Below, one piece after another: positions 52,254 to 62,346 of a DNA stretch of 64,000 nt. Within the stretch, counting starts at the first letter, position 1. Every line of letters starts with the position of its first letter. Source of the stretch: Shouchella tritolerans (GTDB lineage: Bacteria > Bacillota > Bacilli > Bacillales > Bacillaceae_D); contig NZ_JAODPB010000001.1 of the NCBI RefSeq assembly GCF_025770735.1, positions 1,238,986 to 1,302,985 on the forward strand, given 5' to 3'. The notes beneath the pieces were generated by a model. That model saw only the letters and a program-made list of their open reading frames with translations, made no database searches and was not told where the DNA came from. The position numbers and the translations under genes were made by a program.

Positions 52254-52640
52254 ATGAGTAATTTACCTGAAGAGCTTAAGTATTCCGAAGAACACGAGTG
52301 GGTAAAAACGGAAGACGGCAAAGTCCGTATTGGCATCACTGATTTTGCCCAATCTGAACTAGGCGATATTGTCTTCGTTGAACTTCCTGAGGTAGGCGAC
52401 GAGATCGAAGCGGACGAGCCATTCGGCAGCGTTGAGTCCGTAAAAACTGTCTCTGAATTGTATGCGCCAATTAGCGGAAAAGTTGTTGAGGTCAATGAAG
52501 AGCTTGATGATTCTCCAGAGCTTGTCAATGAGTCACCTTACGAAAAAGCGTGGATGATCGTCGTTGAGCCTGCTGACGCAAGTGAAGTAGACAAGCTTAT
52601 GTCAGCAGGGGAATATGCTGAGATGATTAGCGAAGATTAA
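52254..52640 (+). CDS. gcvH: Glycine cleavage system H protein
   Basis: A 128-residue lipoyl carrier. The lipoylated lysine is Lys64 in [15 protein letters not shown], placed in a hairpin turn. Beyond moving methylamine in glycine cleavage, the Bacillus GcvH is the entry protein for lipoyl assembly, from which LipL moves octanoate to other complexes. The frame opens at 52200, but ATG 52254 follows GGAGGGG. It stands alone, as in other bacilli where gcvH is away from gcvTPAB. Confidence 0.97.
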   Translation: MSNLPEELKYSEEHEWVKTEDGKVRIGITDFAQSELGDIVFVELPEVGDEIEADEPFGSVESVKTVSELYAPISGKVVEVNEELDDSPELVNESPYEKAWMIVVEPADASEVDKLMSAGEYAEMISED

Positions 52641-52727
52641 TGCCTTAGCTCTCCTTCTGGCTGATCTTCCCTCGGATACAATTTTCCTTGGCGTGCACTC
52701 TAAAGATAGGCATTAAGCCAGAGGAGA
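52638..52727 (+). other. Structured region after gcvH with interleaved inverted repeats
   Basis: TAATGCCT (52638-52645) pairs with AGGCATTA (52708-52715). TCTCCT-T-CTGGCT (52650-52662) pairs with AGCCAGAGGAGA (52716-52727) through 12 bp with one bulge. The pairs interleave, so they are alternative folds or a pseudoknot. No known RNA family was recognised by eye. Confidence 0.45.
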
Positions 52728-52750
52728 TTTGGTGGGAAGAAGCAAGTATA

Positions 52751-52904
52751 GAAACGGTTGTCGCAAACGAACGGAGAAGGCTAACCGCTTCAGGTGCCGT
52801 AGTGAAAAGCTGCGGCACTCCAATCGGCTATGTCTTCATCGCAAGATTGAGGCTTTCTATATGAGTTGACTAGTGGAGAGATGGAAATGTTCGCTAAGCG
52901 AACA
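52751..52904 (+). other. Further stem-loops between gcvH and metN
   Basis: GAAACGGTT/AACCGCTTC (52751-52791, one mismatch), GTGCCGTAG/CTGCGGCAC (around 52794-52819) and TGTTCGC/GCGAACA with a TAA loop (52888-52904). Spaced perfect stems suggest a structured RNA, but no conserved motif of a known class was identified. Confidence 0.4.
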
Positions 52905-52922
52905 CGAATGGATCGGATAGGG

Positions 52923-52955
52923 AAGACTTGCCTGGCAGGGGGCGAGTCTTTTTTT
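52923..52955 (+). terminator. Strong terminator about 290 bases after gcvH
   Basis: 10-bp stem AAGACTTGCC/GGCGAGTCTT with an eight-base loop and seven T residues (one pair is G-T). It ends gcvH or a separate RNA from the interval before it. Confidence 0.9.
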
Positions 52956-53009
52956 CTGATACCGGTAAGGTTTTGCTTAATTCGCGCGAGGCAGTTCGAT
53001 TATTAGTTT

Positions 53010-53208
53010 TAGGAGAGAATACCCCATCCTCAAGGAAGGTGAGGGGCGTAGCCCAATGAGTAGGGGGATGAATCCCCTTCGAGATCGTAACGCAAGTATT
53101 AATCTTAAAAACGAAGCGATAACCGTAGGAACTACGGGGATAGCCTAATCAAAACGTTCGGTTACGAAGGTATTCTTAGGAATTCCTCACTAGTGGGGGA
53201 GTTCAAAA
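53010..53208 (+). mobile_element. Relic of an IS200/IS605-type element (tnpB 3' end and right end)
   Basis: Left part: imperfect hairpin formed by CCCCATCCT and AGGTGAGGGG, then GGGGAT/ATCCCC. Middle: last 22 or so codons of a TnpB-type protein in frame. Right part: hairpin GAATTCCTCAC/GTGGGGGAGTTC (53180-53204) with one bulged G. This is the layout of an IS200/IS605 element with tnpA and most of tnpB deleted. The region from the tnpB tail to the right end is where such elements encode their omega-RNA. The borders are approximate. Confidence 0.6.
53080..53148 (+). pseudogene. TnpB C-terminal remnant
   Basis: An in-frame tail RDRNASINLKNEAITVGTTGIA followed by TAA. It aligns with the DRDxNASINLKN...VGTTGIA end of TnpB proteins; the Asp of the third RuvC motif would be that of RDRNAS. 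Upstream codons in this frame do not resemble the TnpB zinc finger, so an internal deletion joins left end to tail. It does not encode a functional nuclease. Confidence 0.6.
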
Positions 53209-53216
53209 AGAAAGAA

Positions 53217-53245
53217 TTGACGCCGCCATAAAGCCATGCTATGAT
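53217..53245 (+). promoter_or_regulatory. Promoter of metNPQ
   Basis: TTGACG (53217-53222), 17 bases, TATGAT (53240-53245) with TGC directly upstream (extended -10). It begins about 10 bases after the mobile-element relic. Confidence 0.85.
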
Positions 53246-53284
53246 ACGGCTACATTAGAGTGTGATAAAACAACCATATTCATT

Positions 53285-53434
53285 CTTATCGAGAGAGGTG
53301 GAGGGACTGGCCCAATGAAACCCGGCAACCGCAAGTTCGCTTGAAGGTGCTAAATCCTGCAAAGCATATGGGCTTTGGGAGATGAGAGGGAAGCAACAGC
53401 ACCCTTTCTGTCTGTCCGGCAGAAAGGTTTTTTT
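53285..53434 (+). promoter_or_regulatory. SAM-I riboswitch (S-box) with terminator
   Basis: The aptamer runs from CTTATCGAGAGAGGTGGAGG through GGCCCAATGAAACCCGGCAACC and GGTGCTAAATCCTGC to GATGAGAG (about 53285-53388). A terminator follows: CCTTTCTG/CAGAAAGG and seven T residues (53403-53434). When SAM binds, the terminator forms and metNPQ is shut off. Confidence 0.96.
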
Positions 53435-53451
53435 ATGGAGGGACATTGACA

Positions 53452-54480
53452 ATGATTTCTCTGAAAGGAATCAGCAAAACGTTTAAAACGAAAAATGGCG
53501 CTGTCCAAGCTGTCGACAACGTCAACCTTGAAATTGAAGCGGGGCAAATTTTTGGGATCATTGGCTATAGCGGAGCTGGAAAAAGCACGCTTATTCGGTT
53601 GCTTAATTTGCTTGAACGGCCAACAAAAGGGTCCGTTGAAATAGATGGCAAGGCGCTGTCGTCGCTTACGCCAAGTAAATTGCGGGCAGCTCGCCAAGAA
53701 ATTGGCATGATTTTCCAACATTTTAATTTACTTTGGTCGCGGACGGTCAGACAAAACATTTCGTTCCCATTGGAAGTAGCAGGCGTTCCTGCTGGGCAGC
53801 GGAAAAAACGGGTCGAGGAATTGATTGAACTCGTTGGGCTTCATGGTCGAGGAGATAGCTATCCGTCCCAGCTGAGCGGCGGCCAAAAGCAACGGGTTGG
53901 AATTGCTAGGGCGCTTGCCAACAATCCAAAAGTGCTGTTATGCGATGAAGCGACTTCAGCGCTTGACCCAAAGACGACGGACTCCATTTTGGATTTGCTC
54001 CTTGACATTAATGAAAAACTGAACTTGACAATCGTGCTCATTACTCACGAAATGCACGTTATCCAAAAAATTTGCCATCAAGTAGCGGTGATGGAAAACG
54101 GCAAGATTGTCGAACAAGGGCCTGTCATTGATGTGTTCCGCAAGCCGAAAGAGCAGATGACAAAGGAGTTTGTTAAGCAGTTGGCGCAAACGGGGGAAGA
54201 AGAACAATCGCTTTGGCATCTTCTTGATGAAAATAGTGGCGGCACGATTGTCTCTTTAACGTTTGTTGGCAATCCTGCTGAAGAACAACTTGTAACGGAA
54301 TTAATCCGACGTTTTCCGATCGACATTAGCATTTTGCAAGGGAACATTTCAAAATTGCAACAAGGCTCCTATGGAAAGCTGTATTTACGGCTATTAGGGG
54401 CAACGAGCGAAATTGAAGCAGCGCTTGCATACATCCGCGGCAAAGAAATAGACGTGGAGGTGATTGAGCATGGTCGCTAA
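53452..54480 (+). CDS. metN: Methionine ABC transporter ATPase
   Basis: A 342-residue ABC ATPase. Walker A GYSGAGKS, signature LSGGQKQR, Walker B VLLCDEATSALD, switch His in LITHEMHVI, and a C-terminal NIL/ACT-like domain (VSLTFVGNPAEEQLVTELIRRFPIDISILQGNI) that binds methionine and inhibits transport in MetN. ATG 53452 follows GGAGGG at nine bases; the TTG at 53446 is too close to it. It is the first gene after the S-box. It overlaps metP. Confidence 0.97.
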   Translation: MISLKGISKTFKTKNGAVQAVDNVNLEIEAGQIFGIIGYSGAGKSTLIRLLNLLERPTKGSVEIDGKALSSLTPSKLRAARQEIGMIFQHFNLLWSRTVRQNISFPLEVAGVPAGQRKKRVEELIELVGLHGRGDSYPSQLSGGQKQRVGIARALANNPKVLLCDEATSALDPKTTDSILDLLLDINEKLNLTIVLITHEMHVIQKICHQVAVMENGKIVEQGPVIDVFRKPKEQMTKEFVKQLAQTGEEEQSLWHLLDENSGGTIVSLTFVGNPAEEQLVTELIRRFPIDISILQGNISKLQQGSYGKLYLRLLGATSEIEAALAYIRGKEIDVEVIEHGR

Positions 54481-55138
54481 ATGGTTTCCGAATGTCGTGT
54501 GGGAAGATGTGTGGGCAGCTACACAAGAGACGGTTTACATGACACTCGCCTCAGCGGTTGCCACCTTTTTTATCGGCTTGCTCCTCGGTTTATTTTTATA
54601 TTTGACCGCCAAAGGCAATCCGTGGCAAAACCGCTTCTTTTATTGGCTTGTGGCCGCTTTTGTGAATGTCTTTCGTTCAATTCCCTTTATCATTTTAATC
54701 ATATTGCTTATTCCATTTACCCGGGCGCTCGTCGGTTCGATTTTTGGCCCAAGCGCTGCCTTGCCTGCTTTGATTATAGGGGCCGCGCCATTTTATGCCC
54801 GCATGGTTGAAATTGCTTTGCGTGAAGTGGACAAAGGCGTCGTCGAAGCAGCACAGGCGATGGGTTCTACGAATCGCCACATCATCTTTAAAGTGCTTAT
54901 TCCTGAATCAATGCCAGCACTTATCTCTGGCATTACCGTAACGACAGTTGCTTTAATCGGTTATACGGCAATGGCGGGAACGATTGGCGCTGGGGGCCTT
55001 GGGACACTCGCGTTCCAGCAAGGGTTTCAGCGCACAAATCCAGATGTGATGGTCGTCGCGACTGTCGTGATTTTAGCGATTGTGTTTGTGTTCCAGTGGA
55101 TTGGCGACTTTTTCACAAGTCGTTTAGATAAACGCTAA
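54470..55138 (+). CDS. metP: Methionine ABC transporter permease
   Basis: A 222-residue membrane protein with five or so helices and the ATPase-contact loop EVDKGVVEAAQAMGSTNRHIIFKVLIPESMPALISG. The family motif AGTIGAGGLG lies near the C-terminus. GGAGGTG lies nine bases before ATG 54470, inside the metN coding sequence, so translation is coupled to metN. Together with MetN and MetQ it imports methionine. Confidence 0.95.
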   Translation: MVAKWFPNVVWEDVWAATQETVYMTLASAVATFFIGLLLGLFLYLTAKGNPWQNRFFYWLVAAFVNVFRSIPFIILIILLIPFTRALVGSIFGPSAALPALIIGAAPFYARMVEIALREVDKGVVEAAQAMGSTNRHIIFKVLIPESMPALISGITVTTVALIGYTAMAGTIGAGGLGTLAFQQGFQRTNPDVMVVATVVILAIVFVFQWIGDFFTSRLDKR

Positions 55139-55158
55139 TAAAAAGGAGAGGACGAGAA

Positions 55159-56016
55159 ATGAAAGCATTTTTAAAAACGCTAGGTGTTACAACAGCGGCA
55201 ATTGCCCTTGTTGCCTGTGGACAAGGCGGCAATGAAGAAGGCGAGGCAAATGGAGACGGAAGCAATTCAGAAGAGCCAACGACTATTAAAATTAGTGCCT
55301 CCAATGTGCCTCACGCCGAAATTTTGGAAGAGGCGCAACCGTTGTTAAAAGAACAAGGCGTCGAACTGGAAATTGAAATTGCCCAAGACTACATTTTGCC
55401 TAACATTGCTTTAAACGATGGCGACGTAGACGCCAACTATTTTCAACACCGCCCTTATCTTGAAGAACAACTTGACCAAAATCCGGACTATGATTTCGTT
55501 GAAGCCGGTGCAATCCATTTAGAACCAATGGGCCTTTATTCACAAGAATATGATAGCGTTGATGATCTTCCTGACGGAGCGACTGTCATGATGAGCGATT
55601 CTGTCGCTGACCATGGTCGTGTGTACTCCCTTCTACAAGAAGCGGGATTAATCACCCTTAAAGAAGGCGTTTCAGTTGATGCAACCGAACAAGACATTGT
55701 TGATAACCCGAAAAATCTTACGTTTGTCAATTCTGGTGTAGCCGCTGAGTTGCTGCCGCAAGCCTACACGAACAATGAAGCGGACTTGGTTGCCATTAAT
55801 TCCAATTATGCGATCGATGCTGGCCTATCGCCAACTGAAGACTCTGTCATTCTTGAGGAAGGCGATGCCGAAAATCCATACGTTAATTTGATTGTCGTTC
55901 GCAGCGAAGATGAAAATAATGAAGCGATTCAAAAACTTGTGGACGTGCTTCAATCTGAAGAAATCAAAACATTTATTGAAGAAAACTATGGCGGAGCGGT
56001 CCTGCCTGCCGAGTAA
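55159..56016 (+). CDS. metQ: Methionine-binding lipoprotein
   Basis: A 285-residue NlpA/MetQ-family binding protein. The signal peptide ends in the lipobox LVAC (around residue 20), with an acidic linker next. Family motifs ISASNVPHAEILEEAQPLLKEQGVELEIEIAQDYILPN and DANYFQHRPYLEEQL are present. It captures methionine outside the cell for MetNP. AAAAGGAGAGG precedes the ATG. It is the last gene of the operon and is followed by a terminator. Confidence 0.95.
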   Translation: MKAFLKTLGVTTAAIALVACGQGGNEEGEANGDGSNSEEPTTIKISASNVPHAEILEEAQPLLKEQGVELEIEIAQDYILPNIALNDGDVDANYFQHRPYLEEQLDQNPDYDFVEAGAIHLEPMGLYSQEYDSVDDLPDGATVMMSDSVADHGRVYSLLQEAGLITLKEGVSVDATEQDIVDNPKNLTFVNSGVAAELLPQAYTNNEADLVAINSNYAIDAGLSPTEDSVILEEGDAENPYVNLIVVRSEDENNEAIQKLVDVLQSEEIKTFIEENYGGAVLPAE

Positions 56017-56026
56017 GGAAAAAGGC

Positions 56027-56056
56027 TGCCGTTAGCTACGCGCTAACGGCATTTTT
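56027..56056 (+). terminator. Terminator of metNPQ
   Basis: 10-bp perfect stem TGCCGTTAGC/GCTAACGGCA with a five-base loop and five T residues. Confidence 0.92.
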
Positions 56057-56085
56057 GCTTGTAAAAGGACAGGAGTGGTCTAACA

Positions 56086-56628
56086 ATGGGCAAGGGGAAA
56101 GATATGCGCTATCTCTGCTATCCATACATGCGTGAGGCGCAAACGACTGTCGATTTTGAAATCCAATCTGATGCGCTGGCAGTTCGGATTGGACAAGCGG
56201 CTAGCTTGGTTGTGACGTTAGAGAAATTACATAGTGATTTACTCAAGCTGGTGGAAATGGTGTACCATTTAAACGGATCGGTACGCGGAAAGATGGCGAT
56301 ATCCACTGCTGATGTACACAAGTTGAGCGAACTGTATGACCGCTATGTTGAAGAGACGGAGGAGTCGATCAAGCAGTTTGTGTTGCCGCAAGGGTCGGCA
56401 GCTGCCTGTGCTCTTCATGTGTGCCGCAGTGAAGCCAAGAAAACGGTGCGTGCTTTGCATCGCGTCAGTTTGGAACGAGAAGTGCCAGAGAGGCTATTTG
56501 ATTACGCCCATCTGTTGGCGAATGTGCTGTTTGTCATGGCGGTTTATGCAAACAAACGCCAAGGAATCGAGGAAATCCCATTCGTAAGCAAATCATACCC
56601 CGTAAAAACACGCAAAAAAGGAGACTAA
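56086..56628 (+). CDS. PduO-type cobalamin adenosyltransferase-like protein, N-terminal ATP motif missing
   Basis: A 180-residue protein whose second half matches PduO-type ATP:cob(I)alamin adenosyltransferases: FVLPQGSAAACALHVCRSEAKKTVRAL, then LLANVLFVMAVYANKRQGIEE. The usual N-terminal start with KKGDxGxT (ATP-binding) is absent; the sequence begins MGKGKDMRYLCYPYMREAQ instead. In HVCRSEAKK the first Arg is kept while the following usual CRRAER is altered. It may be a degenerate enzyme or a B12-binding protein. It lies four bases before a BtuF-like lipoprotein gene, which supports a cobalamin link. The start is ATG 56086 with AGGAGTGG at eight bases. Confidence 0.72.
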   Translation: MGKGKDMRYLCYPYMREAQTTVDFEIQSDALAVRIGQAASLVVTLEKLHSDLLKLVEMVYHLNGSVRGKMAISTADVHKLSELYDRYVEETEESIKQFVLPQGSAAACALHVCRSEAKKTVRALHRVSLEREVPERLFDYAHLLANVLFVMAVYANKRQGIEEIPFVSKSYPVKTRKKGD

Positions 56629-56632
56629 CTAA

Positions 56633-57556
56633 ATGAAAAAAAAGCTTGCGTTACCAGCAATATTGCTTATTTGTGCAGTTGGCTGCCAATCGGACGAAGA
56701 CAAGACAGAGGCCCACGAAGAACAGCCAGAGGGGCAATCGTATACAGTAACGGATGACAGAGGTGAAGACATTACGTTTGAAAAAATCCCAGAAACGGTT
56801 GTTTCTCTTGCTCCGAGCAATACAGAAATTTTGTTTGAACTTGGTGTAGGAGAAAACGTGATCGGTGTGACTGAATTTGATTTTTATCCGGAAGAAGCAA
56901 ACGAAATCGAAAAAGTTTCCGATTCACAAACAATTGACGCTGAACGAATTATTGAATTGAACCCTGATGTTGTCATTGGCTATACGATTGGGGCTCCTGA
57001 TACGCTCGATCCTTTAGAAGACGCAGGGATTCCCGTGTTTGTGATTCACTCAGCCGAAAACTTTGATGATGTTTACAGCGATATTGAACAAATTGCAGAA
57101 GTGATGGGCGTGACGGAAAGAGGCGAAGAGATCGTAACGAACATCCAAGCGCAAATGGAAGAAGTGGCCACCAAAGTCGCCGAAGCGGAAGAAAAGGACT
57201 TATATTTTGAAATCAGCCCATCCCCAGACATTTATACAACAGGAGCCAATACGTTCCAGCAAGAAATCATTGAGGCCGCTGGCTTAAACAATGTGTTTGC
57301 CGATGAACAAGGCTGGCTTAACATTGACGAAGAGCAAGTGATTGATCGCAACCCCGACTTGATCGCAACAACGGTCACCTATACAGAAGACCCAGTCGGC
57401 GAGATCAAAGGCCGCGCAGGCTGGGGAGGCATTGCCGCTGTCGAAAATGAGGAAGTCTATTTGCTTGAAGCGGACATCATGGACCGCCCTGGTCCTCGTA
57501 TCGGGGAGGCGGTCGAGCATTTGGCCCAAATCGCATACCCAGAGAAATTCGAGTAA
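56633..57556 (+). CDS. Cobalamin/iron-siderophore ABC binding lipoprotein, BtuF-like
   Basis: A 307-residue periplasmic-binding-protein-like lipoprotein. The signal sequence ends in AVGC (about residues 16-19), followed by an acidic linker. The fold signatures VVSLAPSNTEILFELGVGENVIGVTEFDFYPEEA and ELNPDVVIGYT belong to the BtuF/FhuD group. BtuF-like vitamin B12 binding is favoured by the adjacent adenosyltransferase-like gene and by similarity to YvrC; a siderophore is the alternative. No permease or ATPase gene follows, so it would need those from elsewhere. Confidence 0.82.
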   Translation: MKKKLALPAILLICAVGCQSDEDKTEAHEEQPEGQSYTVTDDRGEDITFEKIPETVVSLAPSNTEILFELGVGENVIGVTEFDFYPEEANEIEKVSDSQTIDAERIIELNPDVVIGYTIGAPDTLDPLEDAGIPVFVIHSAENFDDVYSDIEQIAEVMGVTERGEEIVTNIQAQMEEVATKVAEAEEKDLYFEISPSPDIYTTGANTFQQEIIEAAGLNNVFADEQGWLNIDEEQVIDRNPDLIATTVTYTEDPVGEIKGRAGWGGIAAVENEEVYLLEADIMDRPGPRIGEAVEHLAQIAYPEKFE

Positions 57557-57620
57557 ATTGCATGCTCCTGGAAAAAGTACTGCATACTAACAGTAACTTT
57601 ATGGAAAGGGAGCAGAATCG

Positions 57621-57986
57621 ATGAATCGTGAAAGTCATACTACAACAGAGCAGCACTTGGGACGATACAAAAAAGGCGTTGGTACTTATGAAGAAAAAAT
57701 GCCCGCTTTTTCCCGAACATACAACGAGTTTACAGACCAGTGCTTTAAAGATGGGGTCTTGTCAAAAAAACAGAAGCATTTAATCGCACTGGGCATGAGC
57801 GTTTATGCCCAAGATGAATATTGCATCATTTACCATACAAAAGGATGCGTTGACCATGGTGCTTCTGAAGAAGAAATGCTTGAAACAATAGCGGTTGCCA
57901 CCGCCTTTGGCAGTGGTGCAGCCTTTAGCCAAGGAGCTACACTTGTACAGGAAGCCTTTGGTGCATTCTCAAACGGGCTGCAATAA
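57621..57986 (+). CDS. Carboxymuconolactone decarboxylase/AhpD-like protein
   Basis: A 121-residue all-helical protein of the AhpD/CMD family. The usual E-x-x-C-x-x-C-H-x-x-x-H relay reads DEYCIIYHTKGCVDH here, so the second cysteine is Tyr and the pair cannot form the usual disulfide. A peroxidase partner is therefore unlikely, and a decarboxylase-like or structural role is possible. GGAAAGGGAG precedes the ATG. It stands alone, and I see no strong terminator in 57987-58163. Confidence 0.8.
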   Translation: MNRESHTTTEQHLGRYKKGVGTYEEKMPAFSRTYNEFTDQCFKDGVLSKKQKHLIALGMSVYAQDEYCIIYHTKGCVDHGASEEEMLETIAVATAFGSGAAFSQGATLVQEAFGAFSNGLQ

Positions 57987-58163
57987 AGATTGGCAACAAC
58001 CACTCTCTCATTGTTTGCATGTTATTCGTTTAGGGTAGAGAAAAACAGAACCGCAAATAAGCTGCTCGGTTTGCTTGGAGCTTAAATAGTAGCTCTGGTA
58101 AACGTTTGTGGTTCAAAAACAGGCATGACAAAATGAGAGAGGGGATGAAGAACCATTCATAAG

Positions 58164-58328
58164 ATGGATCTATCCTACACAACTGAGATGGAAAAAGGAT
58201 TGCAGCAGCGGCATGGAATGAGCTATGCCGAGTATGAGAACAGTTTAAAAAAACGACTGGAAGTGGAAAAGGCAAGGACAAAAGAGCATCATGCATGCAA
58301 CCGTCTTGTAAAATCACTCCATTCCTAG
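58164..58328 (+). CDS. Small hypothetical protein, 54 residues
   Basis: A 54-codon frame beginning MDLSYTTEMEKGLQQRHGMS and ending HACNRLVKSLHS. The composition is charged and helical (KKRLEVEKARTKEH), with a single cysteine. No family was recognised. The ATG has only a weak ribosome-binding site, GAGGGG about 19 bases upstream; an ATT at 58155 would be better spaced, so the start is uncertain. A clean terminator follows directly after the stop codon, which supports that it is a real gene rather than chance. It lies between the AhpD-like gene and suf. Confidence 0.5.
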   Translation: MDLSYTTEMEKGLQQRHGMSYAEYENSLKKRLEVEKARTKEHHACNRLVKSLHS

Positions 58329-58341
58329 TCAACGTAGATTA

Positions 58342-58384
58342 AAAACAGAGCCTCCTGCCCCACAGTGAAGGCTCTGTTTTTTTT
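58342..58384 (+). terminator. Terminator before the suf operon
   Basis: 11-bp stem AAAACAGAGCC/GGCTCTGTTTT with a 17-base loop; the right arm runs into a T-tract. Confidence 0.88.
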
Positions 58385-58409
58385 AGGGGAATTTATCGGG
58401 ACAGGCTCC

Positions 58410-58438
58410 TTGAAGTGTGTGTCCATTTAGTATAAAAT
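58410..58438 (+). promoter_or_regulatory. Promoter of the suf operon, possible Fur-like site behind it
   Basis: TTGAAG (58410-58415), 17 bases, TAAAAT (58433-58438). Just downstream, AATGAGAAT...AATCATT (58442-58465) has partial Fur-box-like dyad symmetry; that part is weak and unproven. Confidence 0.5.
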
Positions 58439-58527
58439 TAGAATGAGAATAGATTAATAATCATTAAAAAATGTCAGCGAGGTTTGCTGGAAACGGCATA
58501 CCTGCTTAATTTATGGAGGGAATACAC

Positions 58528-59319
58528 ATGTCTGTACCAAACCTTAAGATTGAGAATTTACATGTCTCTATTGACGATAAGGAAATTCTTAAAGATTTCA
58601 ACCTCGAGATCAATGGCGGAGAAATCCACGCGATCATGGGACCAAACGGAACAGGGAAATCAACGCTTGCTTCTGCCATCATGGGTCATCCCAAATATGA
58701 AATTACAAGCGGTACGGTTACGCTAGACGGCGAAGACGTGCTTGAAATGGATGTAGACGAGCGTGCTCGTGCAGGCATGTTCCTTGCGATGCAATACCCA
58801 AGCGAGATTAGCGGCATTACAAACGCCGACTTTTTGCGCTCTGCCATTAATGCGAACCGTGAAGAAGGCAACGAGCTTTCTTTAATGAAATTTATTCGCA
58901 AAATGGATGAAAAAATGGACGTTCTCGACATGGACCAATCCTTTGCGCAACGTTATTTGAATGAAGGCTTTTCAGGCGGGGAGAAAAAGCGCAATGAAAT
59001 TCTCCAATTGCTAATGCTTGAACCGAAAATCGCCATTCTTGACGAAATCGACTCAGGCCTTGATATCGATGCGCTAAAAGTCGTTGCCCAAGGTGTCAAC
59101 CAAATGCGCGGCGAAGAGTTTGGCTGCTTGATCATTACCCACTACCAACGCCTTCTTGACTACATCACACCAGATAAAGTCCATGTAATGATGCAAGGCC
59201 GCATCGTTAAATCCGGCGGCTCTGAACTTGCTGAGCGTCTTGAAGCAGAAGGATATGACTGGATTAAAGAAGAATTGGGCATTGAAGACGAACGCGTTGA
59301 TGCAAATCAAGAAGCGTAA
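58528..59319 (+). CDS. sufC: Fe-S cluster assembly ATPase SufC
   Basis: A 263-residue ABC-type ATPase that works in the cytoplasm on Fe-S assembly with SufB and SufD. Walker A GPNGTGKST, signature FSGGEKKR, Walker B IAILDEIDSGLD and the switch His in IITHYQRL are present. ATG 58528 follows GGAGGG at seven bases; the upstream codons in frame are in the ribosome-binding region. It is the first gene of the sufCDSUB operon, the main Fe-S system of Firmicutes. Confidence 0.97.
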   Translation: MSVPNLKIENLHVSIDDKEILKDFNLEINGGEIHAIMGPNGTGKSTLASAIMGHPKYEITSGTVTLDGEDVLEMDVDERARAGMFLAMQYPSEISGITNADFLRSAINANREEGNELSLMKFIRKMDEKMDVLDMDQSFAQRYLNEGFSGGEKKRNEILQLLMLEPKIAILDEIDSGLDIDALKVVAQGVNQMRGEEFGCLIITHYQRLLDYITPDKVHVMMQGRIVKSGGSELAERLEAEGYDWIKEELGIEDERVDANQEA

Positions 59320-59369
59320 GTGAGAACCAGTCGGAAGCTTTCACGATAAAACAGCAAAGGATGGTATGT

Positions 59370-62330
<2,961 letters not shown>

Positions 62331-62346
62331 TTTAGGAGGGATATAC

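Noticed and set aside
52638-52955. Glycine riboswitch downstream of gcvH
   Set aside because: The paired aptamer motifs of that class are not seen, and riboswitches precede rather than follow their genes.
58442-58465. Fur box at the suf promoter
   Set aside because: Only the outer arms are symmetric and the inner 7-1-7 pattern is poor; it is mentioned as a weak possibility and not listed separately.
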